From contig WGBK01000032.1 of assembly GCA_015494335.1 (NCBI GenBank), positions 1 to 18,782 on the forward strand: 18,782 nt of DNA, read 5' to 3'. Numbering within the stretch: position 1 is the first letter of the stretch; every line of letters starts with the position of its first letter. The DNA comes from Gammaproteobacteria bacterium (GTDB lineage: Bacteria > Pseudomonadota > Gammaproteobacteria > GCA-001735895). A model generated the notes under the pieces. The model had not been told where the DNA came from, made no database searches, and saw only the letters and a program-made list of their open reading frames with translations. The position numbers were made by a program, and so were the translations under genes. Positions 6,387-14,328 of this stretch are shown here, one piece after another.

Positions 6387-8949
6387 AGCAAAGTCCGGGA
6401 AATGGCGGTTGACCGAAAGCCTGAAAGCGCCTGCAATGCCCCGCATCGAATTTGCAAGAGGCGCAAGAGCCGTGGAGCCGGAGCAGGCTTTGATCCGTGT
6501 TCTCGTTTATCTGGGCGTCATGTTCTGGTTCGGCATGACAAGAGGTCATGTGTTCGACCTGGATGAGCCGGCCACTCTGATCATGTTTGGCGCGACCTTT
6601 CTTTCGCTGCTGGTTCTTGCGGATATCATGATCCGGCGCAAGCCTTCGGTATTTCGCAGGGTTTTCGGAATCCTTCTCGATATCACTGTGCTGTCCCTGT
6701 TGCTGGGGATAACCGAGGGGAAACTGGTTCCCCTGTTCCTGTTTTATCTCTGGGTTACTCTTGGCAATGGTTTCCGTTATGGTTTCCCGTATCTGTGGTT
6801 TTCCTATGCGGCAAGCCTGATCGGTTTCAGCTTCGCTATCCTCTGGGGTGATTTCTGGCAACGCAACGAGACCATCGCCATCAGCCTGATGCTCATTCTG
6901 GTCGTGCTGCCCCTGTACGCCTCGTTCCTGCTGAAGAAACTGCATGCGGCCATCGACGAGGCGCAGCGGGCCAATCAGGCGAAGAGCCGTTTTCTGGCCA
7001 ACATGTCCCACGAGTTGCGCACCCCGCTCAATGGTGTCATCGGCATGGGGGAACTGCTGCGCGAGACACCCCTGTCCTTCGAGCAGCATGAGCTGGTCAG
7101 CAGCATGCACACCTCGGCCCAGACCCTGCTGGATTTGATCGAGAATGTGCTGGATATCTCGAAGATCGAGGCCGGCAAGCTGCAGATCGAGGAAATCGCC
7201 TTCGATCTGCACAAGCTCGTCAATTCGGTTCGCCACATGCTCGCGCCTATGGGAGAAAAGAAGGGTATCGATGTCACCTGTCATATCGATCCGGAAATTC
7301 CCTATGCCCTGGTCGGGGATGCGCCGCATTTGCGTCAGGTCTTGATCAACCTGGTCAACAACGGCATCAAGTTTACCGACGAAGGCTCGGTCACGCTCAG
7401 TGTGTCGCTCTGTGGTCGTGAGCAAGGCCGTTCCCGCATTCGTTTCGAGATTCGGGATACCGGCATCGGTATCGAGGCCAAGGATCTGGAGACGATCTTC
7501 GACGACTTCACTCAGGCCGAGCGCGGCAGCCGTCGCCGTTACGGGGGTACCGGGCTGGGTACGGCCATATCCCGGAACCTGGTGGAACTGATGGGCGGCC
7601 GTATCGGTGTCGAATCGGTGCCGGGAGAAGGGTCGACCTTCTGGTTCGAGCTGGAGTTCGAATGCAGCGATCAGCCCCGGGAGAACCTCAACCAGCAGCG
7701 TCTGCTGCTGCTGGCCGGTGAAACCACCGCACAGCAGTTGCGACCGATACTGCGAGGCTGGGAGATCGGCTTCGAGTGGGCGCGGTCGGCACCGCGAGCC
7801 CTGTCGCTGCTGCGCAATGCCGCGGTGGAAGGGCAGGCCTACAGCAGCCTGGTGCTCGATGCGGCGACGCTGGTCGATGTCACCCCGGTCCAGTTCGCGG
7901 AGATGATTCGTGCAGAGGAGGGACTTGAGGGTCTGTCCCTTGTGTTATTGAATTCCTCGCACACCCAGTTCGAATACAACCGTATTCATCAGTTCTTTGT
8001 GGCGACGCTGGAGTGCGTGGACGACAAGCGACTGTTGTTCAATGCCCTGCATGCGGCCCAAAGTCGTCAATATAGCGATGACAATGTCGTGCCCCTGGCT
8101 GAGCATTATGTCCAGGCGGGTGGTGACGGCCGCAGCCTGGAAATCCTTGTGGTCGAGGACAATACCGTCAACCAGCGCGTGTTGACCGGCATCCTCGAAC
8201 ATGCAGGTCACCGGGTCAAACTGGCGCTCAGCGGTGACGAGGCGCTGGATATCCTGGCCGACGAGCTGGACCGGCTGGATCTCGTAGTGCTGGACATGAA
8301 CATGCCCGGGCGTTCGGGCATCGATGTCATCAAGGCCTTGCGCTTCATGGATACCTCGGCGGCCCTGCCGGTCATCATGCTGACTGCCGATGCCACGCTG
8401 GATGCACGGGAACGCAGTCTGGCGGCCGGTGTCGACAGCTTCCTCACCAAACCGGTGGATGCCCATCGCCTGATCGAGGAAGTGGCCCGACTGACCCGCG
8501 ATCGGGCAAAAAGGAAACCGAGCCTGTTCGAGGTGCTGCCGCCCGCACCGAGGAGCAGCGGGATTACAGCCTCACCGTGGTTTGACGAGGAACAGCTGCA
8601 GCATCTGGCCGATCTGGGCGGTGGATTGAGCTTTCTGCGCCAGTTGGTGAGGGGCTTTCAGAGTGATGGTCAGAGGCACCTGCGCAATTTACAGGCGGCA
8701 ATCGAACGGGACTATCCGCGTTTCCGCGACAGCCTGCACGCGCTGAAGGGTTCGGCCACCGAGATGGGTGCCCGGGTGCTGGTCGAGGTCTGCGAAGAGG
8801 GCGAGGACATCCGGCCCTGCGATCTCGGCAGCGCGCGACTGAGAGACTTGATGCGCGAGTTGGAGGAAACTTTCCATCTCACGCTGCAGGCGCTGGAAGC
8901 CGCTGCCGCAGATCCCGTCCAGGGAAAGCAGCCGGGCCTGGATCGCTGA
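6379..8949 (+). CDS. rpfC: RpfC-type hybrid sensor histidine kinase (TM-HisKA-HATPase-pseudoREC-REC-Hpt)
   Basis: An 856-residue membrane kinase that should sense the diffusible fatty-acid signal DSF and phosphorylate RpfG. In order it has five or six membrane segments (about 38-185), a dimerisation/phosphoacceptor domain with His211 (NMSHELRTPLNG), and an ATPase domain with N box NLVNNGIKF, DTGIGI and GGTGLGTAISR. Next is a degenerate receiver-like stretch (about 440-560), a real receiver with Asp639 (VVLDMNMPG) and Lys691, and a C-terminal Hpt with His787 (LHALKGSATEMGA). The GTGLGT variant and RRYGGTGLGT context are, as I recall, typical of RpfC. The ATG at 6379 has GAGGAG upstream and overlaps rpfG by 8 bases. 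It is convergent with rpfF, 11 bases from it, with no real terminator between. Confidence 0.88.
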   Translation: MSEAKSGKWRLTESLKAPAMPRIEFARGARAVEPEQALIRVLVYLGVMFWFGMTRGHVFDLDEPATLIMFGATFLSLLVLADIMIRRKPSVFRRVFGILLDITVLSLLLGITEGKLVPLFLFYLWVTLGNGFRYGFPYLWFSYAASLIGFSFAILWGDFWQRNETIAISLMLILVVLPLYASFLLKKLHAAIDEAQRANQAKSRFLANMSHELRTPLNGVIGMGELLRETPLSFEQHELVSSMHTSAQTLLDLIENVLDISKIEAGKLQIEEIAFDLHKLVNSVRHMLAPMGEKKGIDVTCHIDPEIPYALVGDAPHLRQVLINLVNNGIKFTDEGSVTLSVSLCGREQGRSRIRFEIRDTGIGIEAKDLETIFDDFTQAERGSRRRYGGTGLGTAISRNLVELMGGRIGVESVPGEGSTFWFELEFECSDQPRENLNQQRLLLLAGETTAQQLRPILRGWEIGFEWARSAPRALSLLRNAAVEGQAYSSLVLDAATLVDVTPVQFAEMIRAEEGLEGLSLVLLNSSHTQFEYNRIHQFFVATLECVDDKRLLFNALHAAQSRQYSDDNVVPLAEHYVQAGGDGRSLEILVVEDNTVNQRVLTGILEHAGHRVKLALSGDEALDILADELDRLDLVVLDMNMPGRSGIDVIKALRFMDTSAALPVIMLTADATLDARERSLAAGVDSFLTKPVDAHRLIEEVARLTRDRAKRKPSLFEVLPPAPRSSGITASPWFDEEQLQHLADLGGGLSFLRQLVRGFQSDGQRHLRNLQAAIERDYPRFRDSLHALKGSATEMGARVLVEVCEEGEDIRPCDLGSARLRDLMRELEETFHLTLQALEAAAADPVQGKQPGLDR

Positions 8950-8960
8950 AGCCTGTAGGT

Positions 8961-9830
8961 TCAGGCGCTGATCTGGTTCTGTCGCTTGACCAGGCGTTCC
9001 ATCATGCGCAGATCGCGGCTGTCCAGTTCGAAGGCGGCATCGACCCAGATTTCAACCACATCCTTCATTTCCTGATAGTAGTCATCTGAACAGCGGTCCC
9101 TGATCTGTCGAAGGGAACGGAAACTGTTGGCCTGGCGATTCCGCTTCTTGATCAGCTTGTAGACCTCGGTCTCGCCTTCGCCAGGTTCGGCCAGGATGTC
9201 AACCAGCCCCATCTCATGCAGTTCCTCGGCACTGTGCAGACTGCCATCGAGCATCATGCGCTCCGCTGCGTTGGCTCCAAGCTTGCGGGAAAGAATGGTC
9301 CAGGCACCCATGCCGGGGAACAGGTTGAACAGGGATTCCGGGAAACCCATCTTGACGCCCTTTTCGGCAATGATGACATGCGCGCCCAGTGCAGTTTCGA
9401 ATCCACCGCCCAGAGCATCGCCCTGCACCAGCGAGATGGTGGTGAGGTCGATACTGAAATGAACCATATATTCGTACAACACATCGATGCATGCCATGGC
9501 GTAGCCATGCAGTGTTTCTCGGTCCCCATTGGTGACGCTGCGGAAGAACAAGTCAAGATCCCCGCCGAGATTGAACACCTGTTTGACAGAGGATGCCAGC
9601 ACCATGTAGTCAAATTTTTGACCCTCGTGCTGTACCGATTCGAGTTGCAACTTGCGTACATAACTCATCAGGCTCTTCAACAGCTCCGGCGTGAAGCAGG
9701 GGCGACCTTCCGGCTGCATATAGCACCAGCTGACCCGGTATTTCTCGTCATAGTGGGTTTTCAGCAGCGGGATGGGCGATGTCGCCATCGGTTCGGCATC
9801 GATACCGTTGAGCAGTGCGAGTTGGTTCAT
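8961..9830 (-). CDS. rpfF: DSF synthase RpfF (crotonase-fold acyl-ACP thioesterase/dehydratase)
   Basis: A 289-residue enoyl-CoA hydratase-fold protein, the same length as Xanthomonas RpfF. The two catalytic glutamates of DSF synthases are present: Glu145 in GGGFE and Glu165 in MGFPESLFNLFPGMGAW, 20 residues apart as in Xanthomonas (Glu141 and Glu161). RpfF dehydrates 3-hydroxyacyl-ACP and releases the cis-2-unsaturated fatty acid that serves as a cell-to-cell signal. Ordinary crotonases lack the LFNLFPGMGA block, which makes the assignment firm. The ATG at 9830 has AGGAG 7 bases upstream, and the longer open frame beyond it is antisense noise. It converges with rpfC and lies downstream of the GGDEF-EAL gene, from which a 152-base gap with a sigma-54-type promoter separates it. 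No rpfB is in the window. Confidence 0.93.
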   Translation of the reverse strand: MNQLALLNGIDAEPMATSPIPLLKTHYDEKYRVSWCYMQPEGRPCFTPELLKSLMSYVRKLQLESVQHEGQKFDYMVLASSVKQVFNLGGDLDLFFRSVTNGDRETLHGYAMACIDVLYEYMVHFSIDLTTISLVQGDALGGGFETALGAHVIIAEKGVKMGFPESLFNLFPGMGAWTILSRKLGANAAERMMLDGSLHSAEELHEMGLVDILAEPGEGETEVYKLIKKRNRQANSFRSLRQIRDRCSDDYYQEMKDVVEIWVDAAFELDSRDLRMMERLVKRQNQISA

Positions 9831-9859
9831 CGGAAACTCCTGGTCTTGTCTGTCGGTGG

Positions 9860-9878
9860 GCCAACCGCCTGGGTTGGC
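9860..9878 (-). other. Hairpin in the rpfF leader
   Basis: GCCAACC (9860-9866) pairs with GGTTGGC (9872-9878) around a 5-base loop, a perfect 7-bp stem about 20 bases before the rpfF ribosome-binding site. It has no T-tract. It would be transcribed from the sigma-54-type promoter and could affect translation or mRNA stability. Confidence 0.5.
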
Positions 9879-9927
9879 ACGGTTCGGTGACGGAAAACCG
9901 CCTCTGCAATCGTTACCTGAGGAGGAA

Positions 9928-9944
9928 AGCAGAAACCGTGCCAG
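9928..9944 (-). promoter_or_regulatory. Sigma-54 (RpoN) promoter of rpfF
   Basis: Read on the minus strand the 17 bases are CTGGCACGGTTTCTGCT. The invariant GG (-24) and GC (-12) are separated by the required 10 bases, and 16 of 17 positions agree with the consensus CTGGCACG-N4-TTGCT pattern. The one departure is C for T just before the final TGC. The predicted start is near 9917, giving an 87-base leader to the rpfF ATG. Use of this promoter would need an activating ATPase bound upstream, inside or beyond the end of the GGDEF-EAL gene. Confidence 0.72.
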
Positions 9945-9954
9945 TGTTGTATTG

Positions 9955-9970
9955 CGTCTGTGACAAGACG
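9955..9970. repeat. 16-bp dyad upstream of the rpfF sigma-54 promoter
   Basis: CGTCT (9955-9959) and AGACG (9966-9970) form an inverted repeat with a 6-base spacer. It lies between the -24 element and the stop of the GGDEF-EAL gene. It may be a regulator site. It is closer to the promoter than the usual enhancer site, and it is too short to serve as a terminator. Confidence 0.45.
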
Positions 9971-9982
9971 ACGAGTGGTGGA

Positions 9983-12175
9983 TCAGGAGGTCTTCAGCAA
10001 GGGAAGGATATGGCGGGCCTGTTGCGGATATCCCAGCAGGTAGCCCTGGCCGATGATGCCGCCGATGTCGCGCAGGTATTCGAGTTGCTGGGTGGTCTCG
10101 ATGCCTTCCATCACCACATCCAGCCCCATCTCCCGCGCCATCGCGACGATCGCCTTGACAATGGTGGTCTTGTCCATCTCCTCGCGTGAGCGGGCGAGGA
10201 AGCTGCGATCGATCTTCAGCGAACGGGCCGGCAGGCTCTGCAGATAGGCCAGGGAGGAGTAGCCCACGCCAAAGTCGTCGATGGCGATACCGATACCGCA
10301 GTGAATCAGTTTCTTCAGCCTTGGCAGCACCTGTTCCATGTCCTGCATCAGTGCGGTTTCGGTGATTTCGACGACCAGGCGGTCCTGCGGCAGCTCGTAG
10401 CGGTCGGTCAGTTCGCAGAGGATGAGATCGAAATTGCTTTCGATGAGTTGGAAGGGCGACACATTGACCGACAGCTTGATCGGGCGGGTGCCCTGATCGA
10501 TCCATTCGCGCAGTTGGGCGCAACCGGTTTCGAGCATGAAGCGGCCGATCTCGTTGATCAGACCGATCTCCTCGGCTATTGGGATGAACAGATCCGGGGT
10601 GATCAGGCCGCGCTCGGGGTGGTTCCAGCGGATCAGGGCCTCGAGACCGACGATCTCGCCGCTGTCGATATTGAATTGCGGCTGATACCAGGCCTCGAAC
10701 TGCTCCTGTTCCAGCGCCTTGCGGATATCCTGCTCGAGGTTGTGGCGGAACTGGTAGATCTGCTGCATGTTGTCGGAAAAGAACTCGTAGCCGTTCTTGC
10801 CGCGTCCCTTGATGTGGTACATCGCCATGTCGGCATTCTTGATCAGATCCTCAGCGCAGGCGGCATCACCTGGGTAGAGCGAGATGCCGACCGAGAAGCC
10901 GATGGTGATCTCGTGGTTTTCCAGCCGGATTGGCTGGCTGAAGGCGTCCAGCAGTTTTTGTGCAATCAGCCCCGCTTCCTCGGGTTTCTGCAGGTCGGGC
11001 AGCAGGATGTTGAATTCGTCACCGCCGATGCGCGATACCGTGTCCGAGTCGCGCAGTGTTTCGCGCAACCGCTTCGCCACCTGCTGCAGTAGCTTGTCGC
11101 CAGTCATGTGGCCCAGCGAGTCGTTGATGAACTTGAAGCCGTCCATGTCGAGAAACAGCACTGCAAGCTGGTGGCCGCCGCGGTCCGCCTGGTTGATCGC
11201 CAGTTGCAGTCGATCCATGAACAGCTCGCGATTGGGCAGGTGGGTGAGCAGGTCATGATAGGCCTGGAACTGAATCATCTCCTGGGCCTTCTTGCGGTCG
11301 CTGATGTCGCGGGCCACGCCGTAGGTGCCGAGCAGGGGGGCATTCTCGGTCACCGGCCCCTGCAGCGCCGTGGCGCTGAGTTCGATGGTGATGGACTTGG
11401 ACTCGAAGCTGCGCGCGTAGTCCTTGCGATCGCGGCACTTGAAGCGCAACTCCACGCGCTGATCCTCGCCATTACGCGGTACCTGGGTGTCGAATACCTG
11501 CTCCGCCAGCGGCAGATCCTCCTCGTGTACCAGTTCCCGGTAATGGCGGCCGATCAGATCCTCTGGACGGTAGCCGAGCAGGTCGTGGACGCGTTCGTTG
11601 ATGAAGGTAAAGCAGCCGTTGCCGTCGATCATGTAGATGATGTCGGGCGAGTGGCTGACAATGAAGCGGTAGCGCTGCTCCGAGGCTTCCAGTTCCCGCC
11701 GGGCCTGGTTCAACTCCTCGCGCAAGCGGCGCTGGCGAACGATGTGCTCGACGCGGTGGAACAGCGTCTGGGGTTCGTAGGGCTTGTTGATGAAATCGAT
11801 GGCGCCACCGCGAAATACGCGTGTGGCATTGTCGAAGGTGGCTTCGCCGCTGACCACGATGACATCGCAGTCCAGGCCACGACGCTGGATAATCTCCAGC
11901 AGCTGGTAGCCGTCCATGCCCGGCATCATCAGGTCGAGCAGCAAGACATCGATGCCGCCGCGCAAAAGACGGTCCAGGGCCTGCTGACCGTTGGTCGCCT
12001 GCTCGCAATGGTAACCCTGCCCCTCGAGCAGGGCCAGGGTGCTGGCGCGCAGGCGATCGTCATCGTCGGTGATCAGCAATCGCGTTGCGGTGGCGTCGTC
12101 CGAGAGTCCCGTACTGTGGGAGCTGCTTCCCTGCAAGTCCGGGCTGGCGTAGAACATGCGCGTGGGATTGAACAT
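9983..12175 (-). CDS. Response regulator with PAS, GGDEF and EAL domains
   Basis: A 730-residue cytoplasmic protein: receiver (about 32-148, Asp81 in LLDLMMPG, Lys131), PAS (about 165-295, YRFIVSHSPDIIYMID), GGDEF (about 305-465, intact GGDEF at 384-388) and EAL (about 480-728). The allosteric I-site RxxD is present at 375-378, exactly five residues before GGDEF, so cyclase activity should be product-inhibited. EAL catalytic positions are present: EAL 512-514, Asn571, Glu603, Asp633-Asp634, Lys654, Glu690. Both synthesis and breakdown of c-di-GMP are therefore possible, switched by phosphorylation. Its ATG shares one base with the stop of the HDOD kinase gene (TGATG), marking that kinase as the likely partner. 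The frame opens further upstream to 12589, but that part is a shadow of the kinase gene. Confidence 0.92.
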   Translation of the reverse strand: MFNPTRMFYASPDLQGSSSHSTGLSDDATATRLLITDDDDRLRASTLALLEGQGYHCEQATNGQQALDRLLRGGIDVLLLDLMMPGMDGYQLLEIIQRRGLDCDVIVVSGEATFDNATRVFRGGAIDFINKPYEPQTLFHRVEHIVRQRRLREELNQARRELEASEQRYRFIVSHSPDIIYMIDGNGCFTFINERVHDLLGYRPEDLIGRHYRELVHEEDLPLAEQVFDTQVPRNGEDQRVELRFKCRDRKDYARSFESKSITIELSATALQGPVTENAPLLGTYGVARDISDRKKAQEMIQFQAYHDLLTHLPNRELFMDRLQLAINQADRGGHQLAVLFLDMDGFKFINDSLGHMTGDKLLQQVAKRLRETLRDSDTVSRIGGDEFNILLPDLQKPEEAGLIAQKLLDAFSQPIRLENHEITIGFSVGISLYPGDAACAEDLIKNADMAMYHIKGRGKNGYEFFSDNMQQIYQFRHNLEQDIRKALEQEQFEAWYQPQFNIDSGEIVGLEALIRWNHPERGLITPDLFIPIAEEIGLINEIGRFMLETGCAQLREWIDQGTRPIKLSVNVSPFQLIESNFDLILCELTDRYELPQDRLVVEITETALMQDMEQVLPRLKKLIHCGIGIAIDDFGVGYSSLAYLQSLPARSLKIDRSFLARSREEMDKTTIVKAIVAMAREMGLDVVMEGIETTQQLEYLRDIGGIIGQGYLLGYPQQARHILPLLKTS

Positions 12176-14289
12176 CAGAGAGTCCCCGAGGCTGGAGAAG
12201 AATTGTGTGCTGCCTGCAACGGCAGCAGCAGCGTGAATTCGGCGCCGCCGAGGGGGGACTGACCATAGCGGATGCTTCCGCCCAGTTCCTGAACCAGACG
12301 ATGAACGATGGACAGACCGAGACCGGCATGATCGGCACCCTTGGTGGTGGCGACCGGGGTGAACAGCTTCGGCAGCAGTTCGGCATCGATCCCCGGACCA
12401 TTGTCGGCCACCGCGATCTCGAAAAAGGTATTGCCGTCCACGATCACCGGATATCGGGTCTCGATCCGCACCTGTCCGCCGGGCGGCAGGGCCTCTGCGG
12501 CATTGCGCAACAGGTTGGTGAGGATCTGCTTCAGGCGGTTGCGGTCGATCTGTTGCAATGGCAGCTTGGGATCGAGTTGAAGCTCGCAACGGATATCGTG
12601 GATTGCCCGCAATGTCGGCCGGTACAGCTCGATCAGCCTTTCGATCAGCTGGTTTACATCCACCGCCTGACCGGCTTCCGGCGCAAGTTCTTCGCCGGGA
12701 CCACTCAGCTGACGCAGCAACTTGCCGACGCGATCGATCTCCGACTTGATGGTATCGATATGGGGCTGGGCCCCGGCATCCTGGACTTGCCGGGACAACA
12801 GCTCGAGGTAATTGCGGATGGTGGTCAGTGGGTTCTTGATCTCATGGGCCAGTTCGCGGTTGCGATAATCCATTTCCATGCGCTCTTGTTCCAGGGCCTG
12901 TTCCCGTTCCTGCTGCTGTTCGCGGAAACGCAACAGCAGGATTGCCACACGCCGGGCGAGCTGCCCGATCAGGCCCCTGCGTTCCTCGAGTTGCAGCTTT
13001 TCGTCGGCGTCGAAACCGATCAGCAGCAAGCCCTGCAGCTGGCCTTCCGCGACCAGGGGCACGCACAAGGCATGGTCGCGTCCGAGTCGTTCGAGCAATT
13101 GCAGGTCGATGACGGCGGGACTGTCCTCTCCCTGGGGATGGATCGGCTGCATTTGCCGTCCCAGGGCGCAGTCTGCCACGCGGCTGCGTCCCGACTGAAG
13201 CTGAATCTCGAAACCCTCAATCTCGTCATCGATGCCAAGCAGCTGTTGCTGATCTTCGCTCGGGAGCAGGGCCAGGCTGCGCGGGAAGCCGAGCAGCAGA
13301 CGCAGATTCTTCTGCAGTTGTCGCAGCAGCGACTTCGGTTCCTCGGGCAGGATCAGGCCGGTCTCGCTGGCCTGCAGCAAAGACATCCCTTGTATCTGGC
13401 GAGCCAGTTGCAGGCGCGTTTGCTCGTTGTCGAGAGGTTCGCTGGGGTAGTGACGATCGTCGGTGGAGATGGAGAAACTGCGCGCATCCTCGACCGCCGC
13501 GCACACGGCCTCGCTCAGCAGATCGAGCACCAGGGATTGTTGCAGACCGAACAGTCCGTCCTCGAGCACGGCCTGATCCGGTTCGTCGTGGACCAGCGTC
13601 CACTGGGCGCTGCGATTGAGCAGTTTGACCAGCAGGCTGCTGTCTTGCATGCTGGATGCCGGGTGGTACTGGAAGCGCAGGGCATCCGCCAGCTCCGGTT
13701 CGCCCCATTGCTCGACCAGTTGGGCTGCCAGCTCGCAGCTGTCCACGCCATACTGCTTCTGCTCCAGGCGGAGCTGCTGGCGGGGGTCCACGGCCTGCTC
13801 GATCAGCCGCGGATAGCCATCGGGGTCGTTGTCGAGCAGGATCAGGCGACCCACGCGGTGCAGCAGCCCCGCCAGCCAGGCGAGTTCCGGCTCGGGATAT
13901 TGCAGGAGATCGACAAGACGGCGACAGAGCTGGGAGCAGATCAGCGCGTCCATCCATTGCCTGCCGAAAAACTCGCTGCGTTCGGCCTGGAAGCTGGAAA
14001 AGAATTGCTGGACCGCCGCCGTCAGAGCCAGGGAGCGGACGGTATCGGTACCCAGCACCACCAGCAGGCGACGCAGGTCGCCCAGCTCGCGCCATTGCGC
14101 AAAGGCTGCGGAATGGGCGACGGTGAGTATGCGCGAAACCAGCGCCGCATCGCGAGAGATGATGCGATGCAGCTCATCGAAATCGGCATCGTCTCGATGG
14201 CAGACTTCGATCAGCTGGATCAGCGTTTGCGGCGCGGGCGGCAGCTTGAGACCGTCAATTTTCAATGGCTTGGACACTGCACCAATCAT
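12175..14289 (-). CDS. HDOD-domain sensor histidine kinase
   Basis: A 704-residue soluble protein with no membrane segment. The N-terminal HDOD domain (about 15-210) starts with LPPAPQTLIQLIEVC and includes IISRDAALVSRILTVAHSAAF. A linker of unclear fold follows, then a GAF-like segment (about 320-450, ending VPLVAEGQLQGLLLIGF), a coiled-coil rich in Gln/Glu (455-478), a HisKA domain with His482 (ELAHEIKNPLTT), and a HATPase domain with NLLRNAAEAL, DNGPGI (629-634) and GLGLS (656-660). It lacks its own receiver, so it should pass phosphate to the downstream receiver-PAS-GGDEF-EAL protein. The ATG at 14289 has only a weak AAAG upstream. It is divergent from the acetyltransferase gene with just 39 bases between them, so the two promoters must overlap or one lies inside the neighbouring gene. 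Confidence 0.9.
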   Translation of the reverse strand: MIGAVSKPLKIDGLKLPPAPQTLIQLIEVCHRDDADFDELHRIISRDAALVSRILTVAHSAAFAQWRELGDLRRLLVVLGTDTVRSLALTAAVQQFFSSFQAERSEFFGRQWMDALICSQLCRRLVDLLQYPEPELAWLAGLLHRVGRLILLDNDPDGYPRLIEQAVDPRQQLRLEQKQYGVDSCELAAQLVEQWGEPELADALRFQYHPASSMQDSSLLVKLLNRSAQWTLVHDEPDQAVLEDGLFGLQQSLVLDLLSEAVCAAVEDARSFSISTDDRHYPSEPLDNEQTRLQLARQIQGMSLLQASETGLILPEEPKSLLRQLQKNLRLLLGFPRSLALLPSEDQQQLLGIDDEIEGFEIQLQSGRSRVADCALGRQMQPIHPQGEDSPAVIDLQLLERLGRDHALCVPLVAEGQLQGLLLIGFDADEKLQLEERRGLIGQLARRVAILLLRFREQQQEREQALEQERMEMDYRNRELAHEIKNPLTTIRNYLELLSRQVQDAGAQPHIDTIKSEIDRVGKLLRQLSGPGEELAPEAGQAVDVNQLIERLIELYRPTLRAIHDIRCELQLDPKLPLQQIDRNRLKQILTNLLRNAAEALPPGGQVRIETRYPVIVDGNTFFEIAVADNGPGIDAELLPKLFTPVATTKGADHAGLGLSIVHRLVQELGGSIRYGQSPLGGAEFTLLLPLQAAHNSSPASGTL

Positions 14290-14328
14290 GGTACTTTACA
14301 GTCTGCATTAGGAATATCAGGTAAGTCA

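Noticed and set aside
8951..8966. Terminator between rpfC and rpfF
   Set aside because: The stem is only 5 bp and has no T-run on either strand.
9876..9942. Inverted repeat GGCACGGTT (9876-9884) with AACCGTGCC (9934-9942) as an RNA structure in the rpfF leader
   Set aside because: One arm is the -24 region of the sigma-54-type promoter, which would not be transcribed, and the loop is 49 bases. It is probably chance or a DNA-level feature.
9831..10523. N-terminal extension of rpfF and antisense open frames in the same region
   Set aside because: The extension overlaps the EAL domain gene in another frame, and the ATG at 9830 gives exactly the family length with a good ribosome-binding site.
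12176..12589. N-terminal extension of the GGDEF-EAL regulator
   Set aside because: It overlaps the HATPase domain of the upstream kinase. The ATG at 12175 coupled to the kinase stop is the natural start.
12205..14328. Long open frame extending the acetyltransferase gene upstream by about 700 codons
   Set aside because: It is fully antisense to the HDOD kinase, which has recognised domains throughout, and family similarity of the acetyltransferase begins only after 14329.
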